Origin: Clostridiales bacterium oral taxon 876 str. F0540
GTDB lineage: Bacteria > Bacillota > Clostridia > Clostridiales > Clostridiaceae
Direction: 5' to 3'
NCBI GenBank assembly: GCA_000466585.1
Contig: KE993462.1
Span: 166,065 to 230,064 of the forward strand
Length of the DNA: 64,000 bases
Below are positions 44,896-53,073 of this stretch, one piece after another. Both the position numbers and the translations under genes were made by a program. The notes beneath the pieces were generated by a model. It did not search any database and had not been told where the DNA came from. It was given only the letters and a program-made list of their open reading frames with translations. Positions within the stretch are counted from its first letter, which is position 1. Every line of letters begins with the position of its first letter.

Positions 44896-44922
44896 TAATA
44901 TATGATAATATTTTAGGAGTGT
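44896..44922 (-). promoter_or_regulatory. Putative sigma-K promoter of the DUF4397 gene
   Basis: On the minus strand AACA (AC at 44922-44921), 16 nt, then CATATATTA (44904-44896), a full match to CATAnnnTA. It is 34 nt before the ATG. Confidence 0.6.
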
Positions 44923-44968
44923 TACATTCAAAAATTACTGAATTTTTTGAAAAACAGTGATTAATATA

Positions 44969-44997
44969 TTGACATATCATATGCCAAGTGGTAAACT
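44969..44997 (+). promoter_or_regulatory. Sigma-A promoter of the T-box/AspRS unit
   Basis: TTGACA (44969-44974), 17 nt, TAAACT (44992-44997). Transcription would start near 45004, just before the T-box. Confidence 0.75.
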
Positions 44998-45014
44998 TTT
45001 AAAAAATATATTTT

Positions 45015-45350
45015 AAAGCAATGATGAAGAGAAGAGTAGATTTTATTAACTCTTAAAGCGAGCTGTGGATAGTGAAAGCACAGCAGATAAAGTATTATTG
45101 AAAGACATCTCTGAGTTGTTTATCTGAAAATCTATATGATTAGTAGGATAAGACGGATTTCTACCGTTAAAAGGAATGAGTGAACCTATTATATGGTTAA
45201 ACAGGATGGTACCGTGGGATTTAACTCTCACTCCTATATGGAGTGAGAGTTTTTTTATTTACGTATATTCTGGAACTATATGAAGGTTAACTAGGGTGGT
45301 ACCACGAGAATTTCGTCCCTGGGCATTTGCTCAGGGATATTTATTTGTCA
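45015..45350 (+). promoter_or_regulatory. T-box riboswitch with a second antiterminator/terminator module
   Basis: Stem I is recognisable: GATGAAGAG-AAGAGTAG at its 5' side, AGCGAGC and AGTGAAAGC in the distal part, and GAAAGACATCTC on the 3' side, where GAC (45104-45106, Asp) is the likeliest specifier. The T-box AGGATGGTACCGTG (45203-45216) precedes a 12-bp terminator (45223-45234 with 45240-45251) and a T-run. A second T-box, AGGGTGGTACCACG (45293-45306), and a second hairpin (CCCTG/CAGGG, 45317-45336) follow with no room for another Stem I. The element senses uncharged tRNA and controls the AspRS gene. Confidence 0.85.
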
Positions 45351-45403
45351 GCTATGGCCGAGCTGATAAATATATATTAGATATTATGATTGGAGGAAAG
45401 AAA

Positions 45404-46693
45404 ATGAATAGGACATTAATTAATGAAGTAAGTAATAACTATGGAAGAACTATTATGATTAAAGGATGGATTCACAAAATAAGAAAACTCGGTAAACTAG
45501 CATTTATGGTTGTAAGAGATAGAACGGGTGTTATTCAATGCGTTATAAATACTAAGTTAATCGATATTAAGGGATTAAAGCTGGAAAGTGTTATAGAAGT
45601 TATTGGAGAGATAAATTTAAAAGAAGGGAGCAAAAATGAAGCAGAGATATGGGTTAATGAATTGTCAATTATATCTGCAGTAAGTGAAGACCTGCCTATA
45701 GAAATTAATAAAGATAATTTGGAGGCTAATATTGACACAATTCTGAACAATAGAGTTTTATCTTTAAGAAATTTAAAGATAAACGGAGTATTTAAGATAC
45801 AAGCCGTATTGGCTAAAGCCTTTGAGGAATTTCTAAGTGAAGAAGGCTTTATTCAAGTATTCACCCCTAAAATTGTTGCTGAAGGTACTGAGGGAGGAAC
45901 TGAATTGTTCGAACTTAAATACTTTGAAAGAAAAGCTTATCTTGCTCAAAGTCCTCAGTTTTATAAGCAGATGCTCGTGGGATCAGGATATGAAAGAGTT
46001 TTCGAAATTGGCCATGTTTATAGGGCCGAGGAGCATAATACCATAAGACATTTAAATGAATATGTAAGTCTGGATCTCGAAATGGGGTTTATAGAGGATG
46101 AGAGAGACATTATGAACCTTGAAGAAAGGCTCCTTAAGTATATGCTAAAATCAGTTTCTGAAAGATGTAAAAATGAACTTGAACTTTTAGAGGTTAATAT
46201 GCCCGAAATAAAGGACGTCATTCCTTCAATGAGGTTAGCTGAAGCTATTGAAATATTGAGAAGGAATTATGGAAGAAATGACTTGGAGCTGGACTTAGAC
46301 CCGGAAGGTGAAAAACAAATATGTGAGTATGCACAAAAAGAGCTTGGAAGTGAATTCCTATTCTTAACACATTACCCAAAAGCCAAGAGACCTATGTACG
46401 CTATGCCTGCTGAAGGTACACTAACGCACAGTTTTGACCTTTTATTTAGAGGACTTGAAATAACAACCGGAGGTCAAAGAATTCATAATTACAATCAACT
46501 TAAGGAAAACATTTCACAAAAAGGCCTTTGTGTGGAAAGTTTTAATGATTATTTAGAGGTATTCAGATATGGTATGCCGCCTCACGGAGGATTAGCTATA
46601 GGGCTTGAAAGGCTTACAGCACAGCTATTAGGTTTTAGAAATGTAAGAGAAGTTACATTATTTCCGAGAGACAGGGATAGAATTAGACCTTAA
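45404..46693 (+). CDS. aspS: Aspartate--tRNA(Asp/Asn) ligase, archaeal type
   Basis: A 429-residue class II synthetase of the archaeal/eukaryotic AspRS type, without the bacterial GAD insertion. An N-terminal OB anticodon-binding domain is followed by the catalytic core: SPQFYKQMLV, motif 2 FEIGHVYRAEEHNT, and motif 3 GLAIGLERLTAQLLG. In GWIHKIRKLG, His24 replaces the Trp of discriminating archaeal AspRS. As I recall, His at that site goes with nondiscriminating enzymes, which charge tRNA-Asn with Asp for GatCAB amidation. ATG 45404 follows TTGGAGGAAAG. The gene is controlled by the T-box upstream. Confidence 0.88.
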   Translation: MNRTLINEVSNNYGRTIMIKGWIHKIRKLGKLAFMVVRDRTGVIQCVINTKLIDIKGLKLESVIEVIGEINLKEGSKNEAEIWVNELSIISAVSEDLPIEINKDNLEANIDTILNNRVLSLRNLKINGVFKIQAVLAKAFEEFLSEEGFIQVFTPKIVAEGTEGGTELFELKYFERKAYLAQSPQFYKQMLVGSGYERVFEIGHVYRAEEHNTIRHLNEYVSLDLEMGFIEDERDIMNLEERLLKYMLKSVSERCKNELELLEVNMPEIKDVIPSMRLAEAIEILRRNYGRNDLELDLDPEGEKQICEYAQKELGSEFLFLTHYPKAKRPMYAMPAEGTLTHSFDLLFRGLEITTGGQRIHNYNQLKENISQKGLCVESFNDYLEVFRYGMPPHGGLAIGLERLTAQLLGFRNVREVTLFPRDRDRIRP

Positions 46694-46789
46694 AATTGGG
46701 ATATAATGAAAAATAGAATTAGACTGCGAACTAAAGTTAATGCAGGTTTTAGTTTAAAGTCAGCAACTCTTTTGGAGGGTAATAATATT

Positions 46790-46945
46790 TAATCTTAGTG
46801 ATAACTTTGCTTATGTTCTTGGTTCCTCAGTATTGCAGGCCCTAGAACATAGGCAAAGTCATTATAAAACAGAATATTATTTTCTATACAAGGTCCTAAG
46901 GTACTTACACTGCGGCCTGCGACCATTTGAAGTCGCAATTATATT
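46790..46945 (+). promoter_or_regulatory. Structured leader of the alanyl-tRNA editing gene
   Basis: The 265-nt gap after aspS has a 16-bp stem with one G-T pair (46804-46819 with 46844-46859) and a C/G-rich 24-nt loop. A second hairpin (TGCGAC 46918-46923 with GTCGCA 46932-46937) lies just before the ribosome site. It has no T-box sequence and no T-run. It may be a regulatory RNA; the ligand is unknown. Confidence 0.4.
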
Positions 46946-46958
46946 AAGAGGTGATTTA

Positions 46959-48131
46959 ATGACTGAAAAACTATATTATGAAAATCCGTACCTTAAAGAA
47001 TGGGAAGCAAAGATAATAAAGATTATTAATAAGGAAGATAAGATTTGTGCTATTTTAGATAAGACAGCATTTTACCCTGAAGGAGGAGGACAGTCTTCGG
47101 ATAGAGGATTTATAGGAGAAGCTGAAGTCTTAGAAGTATTTGAGGAGGAAAAGCAAATTTATCATGTACTAGGTAAAATACCAAAAGAAAAATCGGTTAA
47201 GTGCGGAATTGATTTTAATAGAAGGTATGATTTAATGCAGCAGCATACAGGTCAACACTTACTATCCTCAGTATTTTATGATAAATATAAGGGAGAAACT
47301 TCAAGTTTTCATATTGGCGAGGAATATGTTTCTATTGATATATCTATACCGGATATGTCTGAAGATATTGTAAAGCATGTTGAGAAAACAGCGAATGAAC
47401 TTATATATAAGAATATAGATATTAAAAGCTATATAGTAGAAAAATCAGAGCTTTCAAATTTGCCGTTACGAAAAGTTCCTAAGGTTGAAGAGGATATTAG
47501 AATTGTAGAAATAAAAAATATAGATTATTCCACATGCTGTGGAACTCACCTTAGAAATACAGGGGAGCTTGGCGTTATAAAGATAATAAAAACAGAAAAT
47601 TATAAAGGTGCAACAAGAATTTATTTCAAATGTGGAAAAAGAGCTTTAAATGATTTTCAAAGCAAGCATAATATGGTTCGCAATTTAAGCAGGATGCTTG
47701 GCGTTGATTTGGAGATGCTTGAGAATAAAGTTAGAAGCAATATTGAAGATTTGGAAAGCTTGTATAAAGAAGTAAAACAGCTTAAGGAAAGTCTATACAT
47801 TTATGAAGCAAGAGATATCATAAAAAACAATTCTTCAAAAATTATTTGTGTTGGATTTAGAGATAGAGCGTTTGATGATGTTCAAGGCTTAGGAAGAATC
47901 GTTTTGCAGGGCGGTGAATTTTTACTTATAGCTTATTCAGAATTAGATAATAAATTATGGCTTGCCCACAATGGGAATTTTAATATACATTGCGGTAAAA
48001 TTTTCAAAGAAAACCTGCAAAAATTTAACGGTCGCGGAGGCGGAAGTGATAGGCAGGCTCAGGCATCCTTTCTTGATACTAAGAACCTTATGGCATTTTC
48101 AAGCTTTCTTAAGGAAAAATATAATCAATAG
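46959..48131 (+). CDS. Alanyl-tRNA editing protein (AlaX-L type)
   Basis: 390 residues, a free-standing trans-editing enzyme that deacylates Ser- or Gly-tRNA(Ala). The zinc-binding editing core has QQHTGQHLLSS (HxxxH) and STCCGTHLRN (CxxxH). A coiled linker (about 240-280) follows, and a C-terminal DHHA1 domain with NGRGGGSDRQAQAS, so this is the long form related to the end of AlaRS. ATG 46959 follows AAGAGGTGATTTA. The frame stays open upstream into the leader, but no ribosome site supports a longer protein. Confidence 0.88.
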   Translation: MTEKLYYENPYLKEWEAKIIKIINKEDKICAILDKTAFYPEGGGQSSDRGFIGEAEVLEVFEEEKQIYHVLGKIPKEKSVKCGIDFNRRYDLMQQHTGQHLLSSVFYDKYKGETSSFHIGEEYVSIDISIPDMSEDIVKHVEKTANELIYKNIDIKSYIVEKSELSNLPLRKVPKVEEDIRIVEIKNIDYSTCCGTHLRNTGELGVIKIIKTENYKGATRIYFKCGKRALNDFQSKHNMVRNLSRMLGVDLEMLENKVRSNIEDLESLYKEVKQLKESLYIYEARDIIKNNSSKIICVGFRDRAFDDVQGLGRIVLQGGEFLLIAYSELDNKLWLAHNGNFNIHCGKIFKENLQKFNGRGGGSDRQAQASFLDTKNLMAFSSFLKEKYNQ

Positions 48132-48164
48132 ATAAGGAGCAATAAGAATTAAAATAGAGTTGCA

Positions 48165-48200
48165 TTATATAGGCTTACTAGAGCCTATATTTTTTGTTTC
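48165..48200 (+). terminator. Intrinsic terminator of the alanyl-tRNA editing gene
   Basis: ATATAGGCT (48167-48175), a 6-nt loop, AGCCTATAT (48182-48190), then TTTTTT. Confidence 0.85.
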
Positions 48201-48259
48201 TTTGAATAATTTATTATAAAAATTTGCAAAATAATGAATGTGCCGTTAAAACAACTTAA

Positions 48260-48286
48260 ACAGGTATAAGCAGTAAAGATATGGTA
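48260..48286 (+). promoter_or_regulatory. Putative sigma-K promoter of cphBA
   Basis: AACA (AC at 48260-48261), a 16-nt spacer, then GATATGGTA (48278-48286), which fits CATAnnnTA except for the first base. It lies 38 nt before the start codon of cphB. Confidence 0.45.
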
Positions 48287-48323
48287 AGAATAATAGATAC
48301 ATGTGGTTAAGGAAGTGATATAC

Positions 48324-49163
48324 TTGGAAGAAATGCTAAAAGGTAACTTCATTATTATTGGAGGACATGAGGATAAAAAAGGCGGAAAAGATATTTTAAG
48401 AGAAGTGTGCAGCAAAATTGATAGAGAAAAAGATGAACTAGTCATAGCAACAATTGCTACTGAACTTCCTACAGAAGTGGGTGCTGAATACAGAAATATC
48501 TTTGAAAAATTAGGTGTAAAAAATATTAATATATTAGATGTTCAGGATAGAAAGGATGCTTGCGAACGGAACAATATTGATATGATGGAAAAAGCTGCAC
48601 TGGTTTTCTTTACGGGAGGGGATCAGCTTAAGATAACCAGTCTTTTAGGAGGAACACCGCTTTATGATGCTATACATGAAAGTCATAAAAGAGGTTGTGT
48701 ATATGTGGGGACCTCAGCCGGAGCCTCTGTTGTTTGTGATACCATGATTATTACCGGAGATGATGAAGCAGCGCCTAAAAAATGCACACTTAAAATGGCA
48801 CCGGGACTTGGTCTTATAAAAAATGTTGTAATCGACCAGCATTTTTCTCAACGAGGAAGAATAGGAAGACTTTTAGTTGCTATAGCAGAAAATCCGGAAA
48901 GTTTAGGTATCGGAATCGACGAAGATACTGCAATAATGGTAAATGCTGACGGAGATTTTACAGCTATTGGGTCAGGTGCAGTTTATGTAGTTGATGGAAG
49001 TCAAATATCCTATACAAATGTATCAGAACAGTATCCTGATGAAATACTTTCTATGTTTGACATCAAGATGCATGTGCTTAAAAACGGCGATAGATTTAAC
49101 CTAAAGATCAGGCAGCCAATTAAGGAGGAAAAACAGGATAAAAATGAAGATAGTAGACGTTAA
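48324..49163 (+). CDS. cphB: Cyanophycinase
   Basis: CphB, 279 residues, is a serine peptidase of family S51 that cuts cyanophycin (the Asp-Arg storage polymer) to beta-Asp-Arg dipeptides. The nucleophile elbow is VGTSAGAS, and FTGGDQLKI, IDQHFSQRGR and GIGIDEDTA are family motifs. The start is TTG 48324, 4-5 nt after the site AAGGAAGTGATA; ATG 48333 is an alternative. It overlaps cphA by 20 nt. It is cytosolic, without the signal peptide of secreted CphE. Confidence 0.9.
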   Translation: MEEMLKGNFIIIGGHEDKKGGKDILREVCSKIDREKDELVIATIATELPTEVGAEYRNIFEKLGVKNINILDVQDRKDACERNNIDMMEKAALVFFTGGDQLKITSLLGGTPLYDAIHESHKRGCVYVGTSAGASVVCDTMIITGDDEAAPKKCTLKMAPGLGLIKNVVIDQHFSQRGRIGRLLVAIAENPESLGIGIDEDTAIMVNADGDFTAIGSGAVYVVDGSQISYTNVSEQYPDEILSMFDIKMHVLKNGDRFNLKIRQPIKEEKQDKNEDSRR

Positions 49164-51771
49164 CATTTTTGAAGGGAGAAATATTTATTCCCATAAAAAA
49201 TGTATAAGGATGGAACTAGATTTAGAAGGCTATTGTGAAACTCCAAGTAATAAAATTGAAGGTTTTAACACAAGATTAGTTAAATTATTACCAGAACTTA
49301 AAAAGCACAGATGCGGTATTGATGAAGATAGAGGGTTTTTAAAAAGGCTTAACGAAGGGACTTACCTTGCTCATATAACAGAACATTCCATAATAGCCCT
49401 TCAGAATATGATCGGTATAGATGTGGCATATGGTAAAGCCAGAGAAATACAAGGTGACAGATATTACATAATATATCAATATGAATATAAAAACACTGCT
49501 TTAGAAGCAGGAAGGCTTGCTGTTGATATTGTTAATTGTCTTGTTAAAGGAAATGATTTTAATTTAAAACCAAGACTTATAGATTTGAAAAATATACTTG
49601 CGGGCGAACAATTAGGGCCTAGTACTCTATCCATATGTGAAGAAGCTAAAAAGAGAGGTATACCTGTACTTAGCGTAGGGGATAGAAGTATGTTTCAGCT
49701 TGGTTACGGTAAATATGGAAAGATGATTGAAGCTACAATATGCGGCGATACTAGCGGGCTGGCTATAGACATTGCTTGTGATAAGCTTTTAACTAAGGAA
49801 ATACTAGCAAATCAATGTATACCTGTAGCTAATGGTGAAAGAATATTAAGTCCAATTGATTTGATAACAAAATGTGAGGATATTGGATATCCCGTAGTTT
49901 TGAAGCCGAGATTCGGAAATCAAGGCAAAGGGGTTTTTGTAAATATACAGGACGGAAAACAGGCCGTTGAGGCATATAATATACTTGCAAAGAGCTTTGA
50001 AGATATTATAATAGAAGAACATATAAAAGGCAGAGACTACAGAGTATGTGTAGTTGATGGAAAGGTAATAGCTGCTGCAGAAAGGATACCCCCGTATGTA
50101 ATTGGAGATGGCTTAAGTTCTGTAAGAAAGCTAATTAATGATATTAATAAGGATCAAAGAAGAGGAAATGGTCATGAAAAGCCATTAACAAAGGTAAAGA
50201 TGGATGAGGCACTTTGTGCATACATCAATAAGAAAGGATATAACTTAAATTCAATACTGCCTAAGAATGAGAAGCTTATGTTAAGAGAAAATGCTAATCT
50301 TTCAACGGGAGGTATAGCTGTTGATTGTACAGAGTTAATCTGTAAAGAAAATATTGAAATTTGTGAAAGAGCCGCAAAAGCTATAGGTCTTAACGTTTGT
50401 GGTATAGATATATGCTGTAATGATATAAGTATACCATTAACTCAAGAAGGAGCTGTTATAGAAGTTAATGCAGCACCCGGTATTAGAATGCATCATTTCC
50501 CATATGAAGGAGAAAGCAGAAATGTAGCCTCTGCAATTGTTGATATGATGTTTAAAGATGGTAAGACGAATATCCCTATAGTTTCTGTTACAGGCACAAA
50601 TGGAAAAACTACAACGACTAGATTAATCGCTCATACTCTTTCTTTATTAGGTCATAATGTTGGTATGACAACTACAGGAGGCATTTATATAAACAATAAG
50701 TGTATCTACAAGGGTGATACAACAGGCTATAACAGCGCCATGACTTTACTTATGAATAAGGAAATTGATGCTGCTGTTTTAGAGACTGCAAGAGGAGGAA
50801 TAATAAAGAAAGGTCTGGCCTATGATTTTGCAGATGTAGGGATAATTACAAATATAACAGAAGACCATCTTGGTTTAGATGGTGTAAATACTTTAGAGGA
50901 TTTAGCTAAAGTAAAGGCTTTAGTAGGTGAGGCTGTTAAGAGCAATGGTTATGTTGTCATGAATGCTGATGATGAAATAAGCAGAACTATTGTTGAAAGA
51001 ATGAAAAATTCTATAATATTCTTTTCAAAAGATAAAAACAATAAGTTGATGAGAGAAAATATAAATAACGGCGGTTATGGAGTATATTCAGATAATGGAT
51101 ATATTTATTTGGAAAAAAGTGAAGTTGTCACACCTATTGTTAAAATAAATAACATCAAGATTACTCTTAATGGTAAACTTAAATATAATATAGAAAATTC
51201 TATGGCAGCTTGTGCAGCCTTAGTAGGCCTTGGAGTTGAATATTCTGTAATAAGAAAAGGACTTAGTTCCTTTTATTGTAACGAAGAACAAAATCCAGGA
51301 AGATTTAATATGTATAATGTAAATGGTACAACTGTAATACTTGATTATGGACATAATATTCAAGGTTATAAAGCAGTACTGGAAGGCGCTAAAAATATAA
51401 AACATAAGAGATTTATCGGAATCATTGGAGTACCTGGTGACAGGCTAAACAGCAATGTGCTTCAGGTAGGAGAAATAGCAGGCAGATACTTTGATTATAT
51501 ATATATAAAAGAAGATGAAGATAAAAGAGGCAGAAAAACTGGAGAAATTGCTGGGCTTTTAGAAAATGGAGTGCTGTCTTCTAATTTTGATAAAAATAAT
51601 TATGAAATTATTTTGAATGAGGTGGATGCTTTAAATAAGGCAATAGAAGCTTCAAAACCCGGTGATTTAATAATTATATTCTTTGAAAAATTTGAACCTT
51701 TAGTTAAAGTTGTAAAAGAAAAGATAGAGTCCGAAAATGATATTATGCCTGAACCTGTGGCAGTGTTATAA
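49144..51771 (+). CDS. cphA: Cyanophycin synthetase
   Basis: CphA, 875 residues, builds cyanophycin from Asp and Arg with two ATP-using active sites. The N-terminal domain (about 1-160) is followed by an ATP-grasp domain (about 215-475, VVLKPRFGNQGKGVFV and EVNAAPGIRMHHFP). A Mur-ligase-like domain starts with VTGTNGKTTTTRL near 481, followed by LETARGGIIKKGLAYD and NITEDHLGLDGV. ATG 49144 lies inside the end of cphB, so the two are coupled. The operon gives the mother cell both synthesis and breakdown of a nitrogen store. Confidence 0.95.
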   Translation: MKIVDVNIFEGRNIYSHKKCIRMELDLEGYCETPSNKIEGFNTRLVKLLPELKKHRCGIDEDRGFLKRLNEGTYLAHITEHSIIALQNMIGIDVAYGKAREIQGDRYYIIYQYEYKNTALEAGRLAVDIVNCLVKGNDFNLKPRLIDLKNILAGEQLGPSTLSICEEAKKRGIPVLSVGDRSMFQLGYGKYGKMIEATICGDTSGLAIDIACDKLLTKEILANQCIPVANGERILSPIDLITKCEDIGYPVVLKPRFGNQGKGVFVNIQDGKQAVEAYNILAKSFEDIIIEEHIKGRDYRVCVVDGKVIAAAERIPPYVIGDGLSSVRKLINDINKDQRRGNGHEKPLTKVKMDEALCAYINKKGYNLNSILPKNEKLMLRENANLSTGGIAVDCTELICKENIEICERAAKAIGLNVCGIDICCNDISIPLTQEGAVIEVNAAPGIRMHHFPYEGESRNVASAIVDMMFKDGKTNIPIVSVTGTNGKTTTTRLIAHTLSLLGHNVGMTTTGGIYINNKCIYKGDTTGYNSAMTLLMNKEIDAAVLETARGGIIKKGLAYDFADVGIITNITEDHLGLDGVNTLEDLAKVKALVGEAVKSNGYVVMNADDEISRTIVERMKNSIIFFSKDKNNKLMRENINNGGYGVYSDNGYIYLEKSEVVTPIVKINNIKITLNGKLKYNIENSMAACAALVGLGVEYSVIRKGLSSFYCNEEQNPGRFNMYNVNGTTVILDYGHNIQGYKAVLEGAKNIKHKRFIGIIGVPGDRLNSNVLQVGEIAGRYFDYIYIKEDEDKRGRKTGEIAGLLENGVLSSNFDKNNYEIILNEVDALNKAIEASKPGDLIIIFFEKFEPLVKVVKEKIESENDIMPEPVAVL

Positions 51772-51786
51772 AACATATAGGATTAT

Positions 51787-51820
51787 ATAAAGCTGGATTT
51801 TTTTCTGGCTTTATTTTTTT
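51787..51820 (+). terminator. Intrinsic terminator of cphA
   Basis: An 11-bp stem with two wobble pairs (51787-51797 with 51804-51814) is followed by TTTTTTT. Confidence 0.75.
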
Positions 51821-51887
51821 TAATGTAATATACTATAAAAGAATATCTAATGAAAAAAATTAGTAACTAGGGAAGGAAGAAGATAAA

Positions 51888-52730
51888 ATGCTGCTTAAGG
51901 CTTATGCAAAAATTAATATTTCCTTAGATGCAGTGGGAAAAAGAGAAGACGGATATCATTTGCTAAGAATGATCATGCAGAGCATTGATTTGTATGATTT
52001 AATTAACATAAATAAAATTGATAATGGTATAAAGATAACTTCAAATAAACCTTATGTCCCTACGGATGAAAGAAATTTAGCATATAAGGCTTCAAAACTT
52101 TTTATGGATAAATATGATATAAAGGGCGGAGTTGAAATTGACATAAAAAAGAATATACCAGTGGCTGCCGGACTAGCAGGGGGAAGTACAGATGCTGCTG
52201 CAGTTTTGAAGGGTATGAGACACTTATATAATATAAATATAAGTGATGAGGAAATTATGGAATTGGGACTTCAAATTGGAGCTGATGTACCCTATTGTAT
52301 GGTAGGAGGAACTGCTCTTTGTGAAGGTATTGGAGAAAAAATAACTAAGCTTAAAGATTTTAAAAATCACATATTGGTTGTTGTCAAGCCTCCTTTTGGG
52401 GTGTCTACAAAAGAGGTATATCAAAGCCTGGATATAGGTAAGATATATAAACATCCTGATACAGAAGCATTAATCAAAGCTATAGAGAATGACAATATCG
52501 AATTTATAAGCGGCAATATGAAAAATGTGCTTGAAAATGTAACATTAAGAAAACACCGAATACTAAAGGATATAAAATACGAAATGCTTAAGTATGGAGC
52601 TTTGGGTGCAATGATGAGCGGAAGTGGTCCAACAATTTTTGCTTTTTTTGATGATATGTTAAAAGCTCAGTATTGCTTTGAAAAGTTAAAGTCTAAGTAT
52701 AATGAAGTTTTTATTACAAGAACAATTTAA
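51888..52730 (+). CDS. ispE: 4-diphosphocytidyl-2-C-methyl-D-erythritol kinase
   Basis: IspE, 280 residues, is the GHMP kinase of the MEP isoprenoid pathway. The start KAYAKINISLDAVGKREDGY is typical; the ATP loop is PVAAGLAGGSTDAAAVL (about 92-108), and the C-terminal motif is MMSGSGPTIFAFF. ATG 51888 follows GGGAAGGAAGAAG. It is a single gene between two terminators, as ispE commonly is in clostridia. Confidence 0.95.
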   Translation: MLLKAYAKINISLDAVGKREDGYHLLRMIMQSIDLYDLININKIDNGIKITSNKPYVPTDERNLAYKASKLFMDKYDIKGGVEIDIKKNIPVAAGLAGGSTDAAAVLKGMRHLYNINISDEEIMELGLQIGADVPYCMVGGTALCEGIGEKITKLKDFKNHILVVVKPPFGVSTKEVYQSLDIGKIYKHPDTEALIKAIENDNIEFISGNMKNVLENVTLRKHRILKDIKYEMLKYGALGAMMSGSGPTIFAFFDDMLKAQYCFEKLKSKYNEVFITRTI

Positions 52731-52753
52731 TATAAGTATTTTTGATATGTATT

Positions 52754-52805
52754 AAGGCATACTATCGTCGAGTTTAAGTTGACGATAGTATGCCTTTGTT
52801 ATTTG
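52754..52805 (+). terminator. Strong intrinsic terminator of ispE
   Basis: A 16-bp perfect stem (52754-52769 with 52781-52796) is followed by TTGTTATTTG. Confidence 0.8.
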
Positions 52806-52809
52806 TGGT

Positions 52810-52839
52810 GCATATTTTGGCATAAACAAGCGAAAAATA
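52810..52839 (+). promoter_or_regulatory. Possible sigma-G promoter before the ger cluster
   Basis: GCATA (52810-52814) fits the sigma-G -35 GHATR. After 18 nt, AAAAATA (52833-52839) is a partial match to CATxMTA. Germination receptor operons are normally sigma-G-controlled. Confidence 0.35.
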
Positions 52840-52858
52840 CTCAAAGGAGGGAATTATA

Positions 52859-53053
52859 ATGTTGATTGTTGGATTATTTACTAAATATTTTTTGATATTA
52901 ATGCTTCTTGAAGGAGTAATTGTTGGCTTTATAGATGCTCCAAGTTATAAAAGACAAGGAATGAACAATTCTTTTAAGAAAGCAAGAGTAGCAGGTATTT
53001 GTTTTATAGTAATAGGTTTTTTACTTTATTTTATTAGAATGAGATTGCAATAA
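52859..53053 (+). CDS. CLC_0170 family small membrane protein
   Basis: 64 residues with two hydrophobic helices (about 5-25 and 44-61) and a basic middle (PSYKRQGMNNSFKKARVAG). It matches in size and pattern the clostridial CLC_0170 family, whose members are often beside germination genes. ATG 52859 follows AAAGGAGGGAATTATA. The gap to gerA is 20 nt, so it heads the ger operon. Function unknown. Confidence 0.75.
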   Translation: MLIVGLFTKYFLILMLLEGVIVGFIDAPSYKRQGMNNSFKKARVAGICFIVIGFLLYFIRMRLQ

Positions 53054-53073
53054 TTTTTAAGGAAGTGATGGGA

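Noticed and set aside
46702..46707. TATAAT after aspS as a promoter for the alanyl-tRNA editing gene
   Set aside because: No acceptable -35 sequence at 16-18 nt, so it was not listed.
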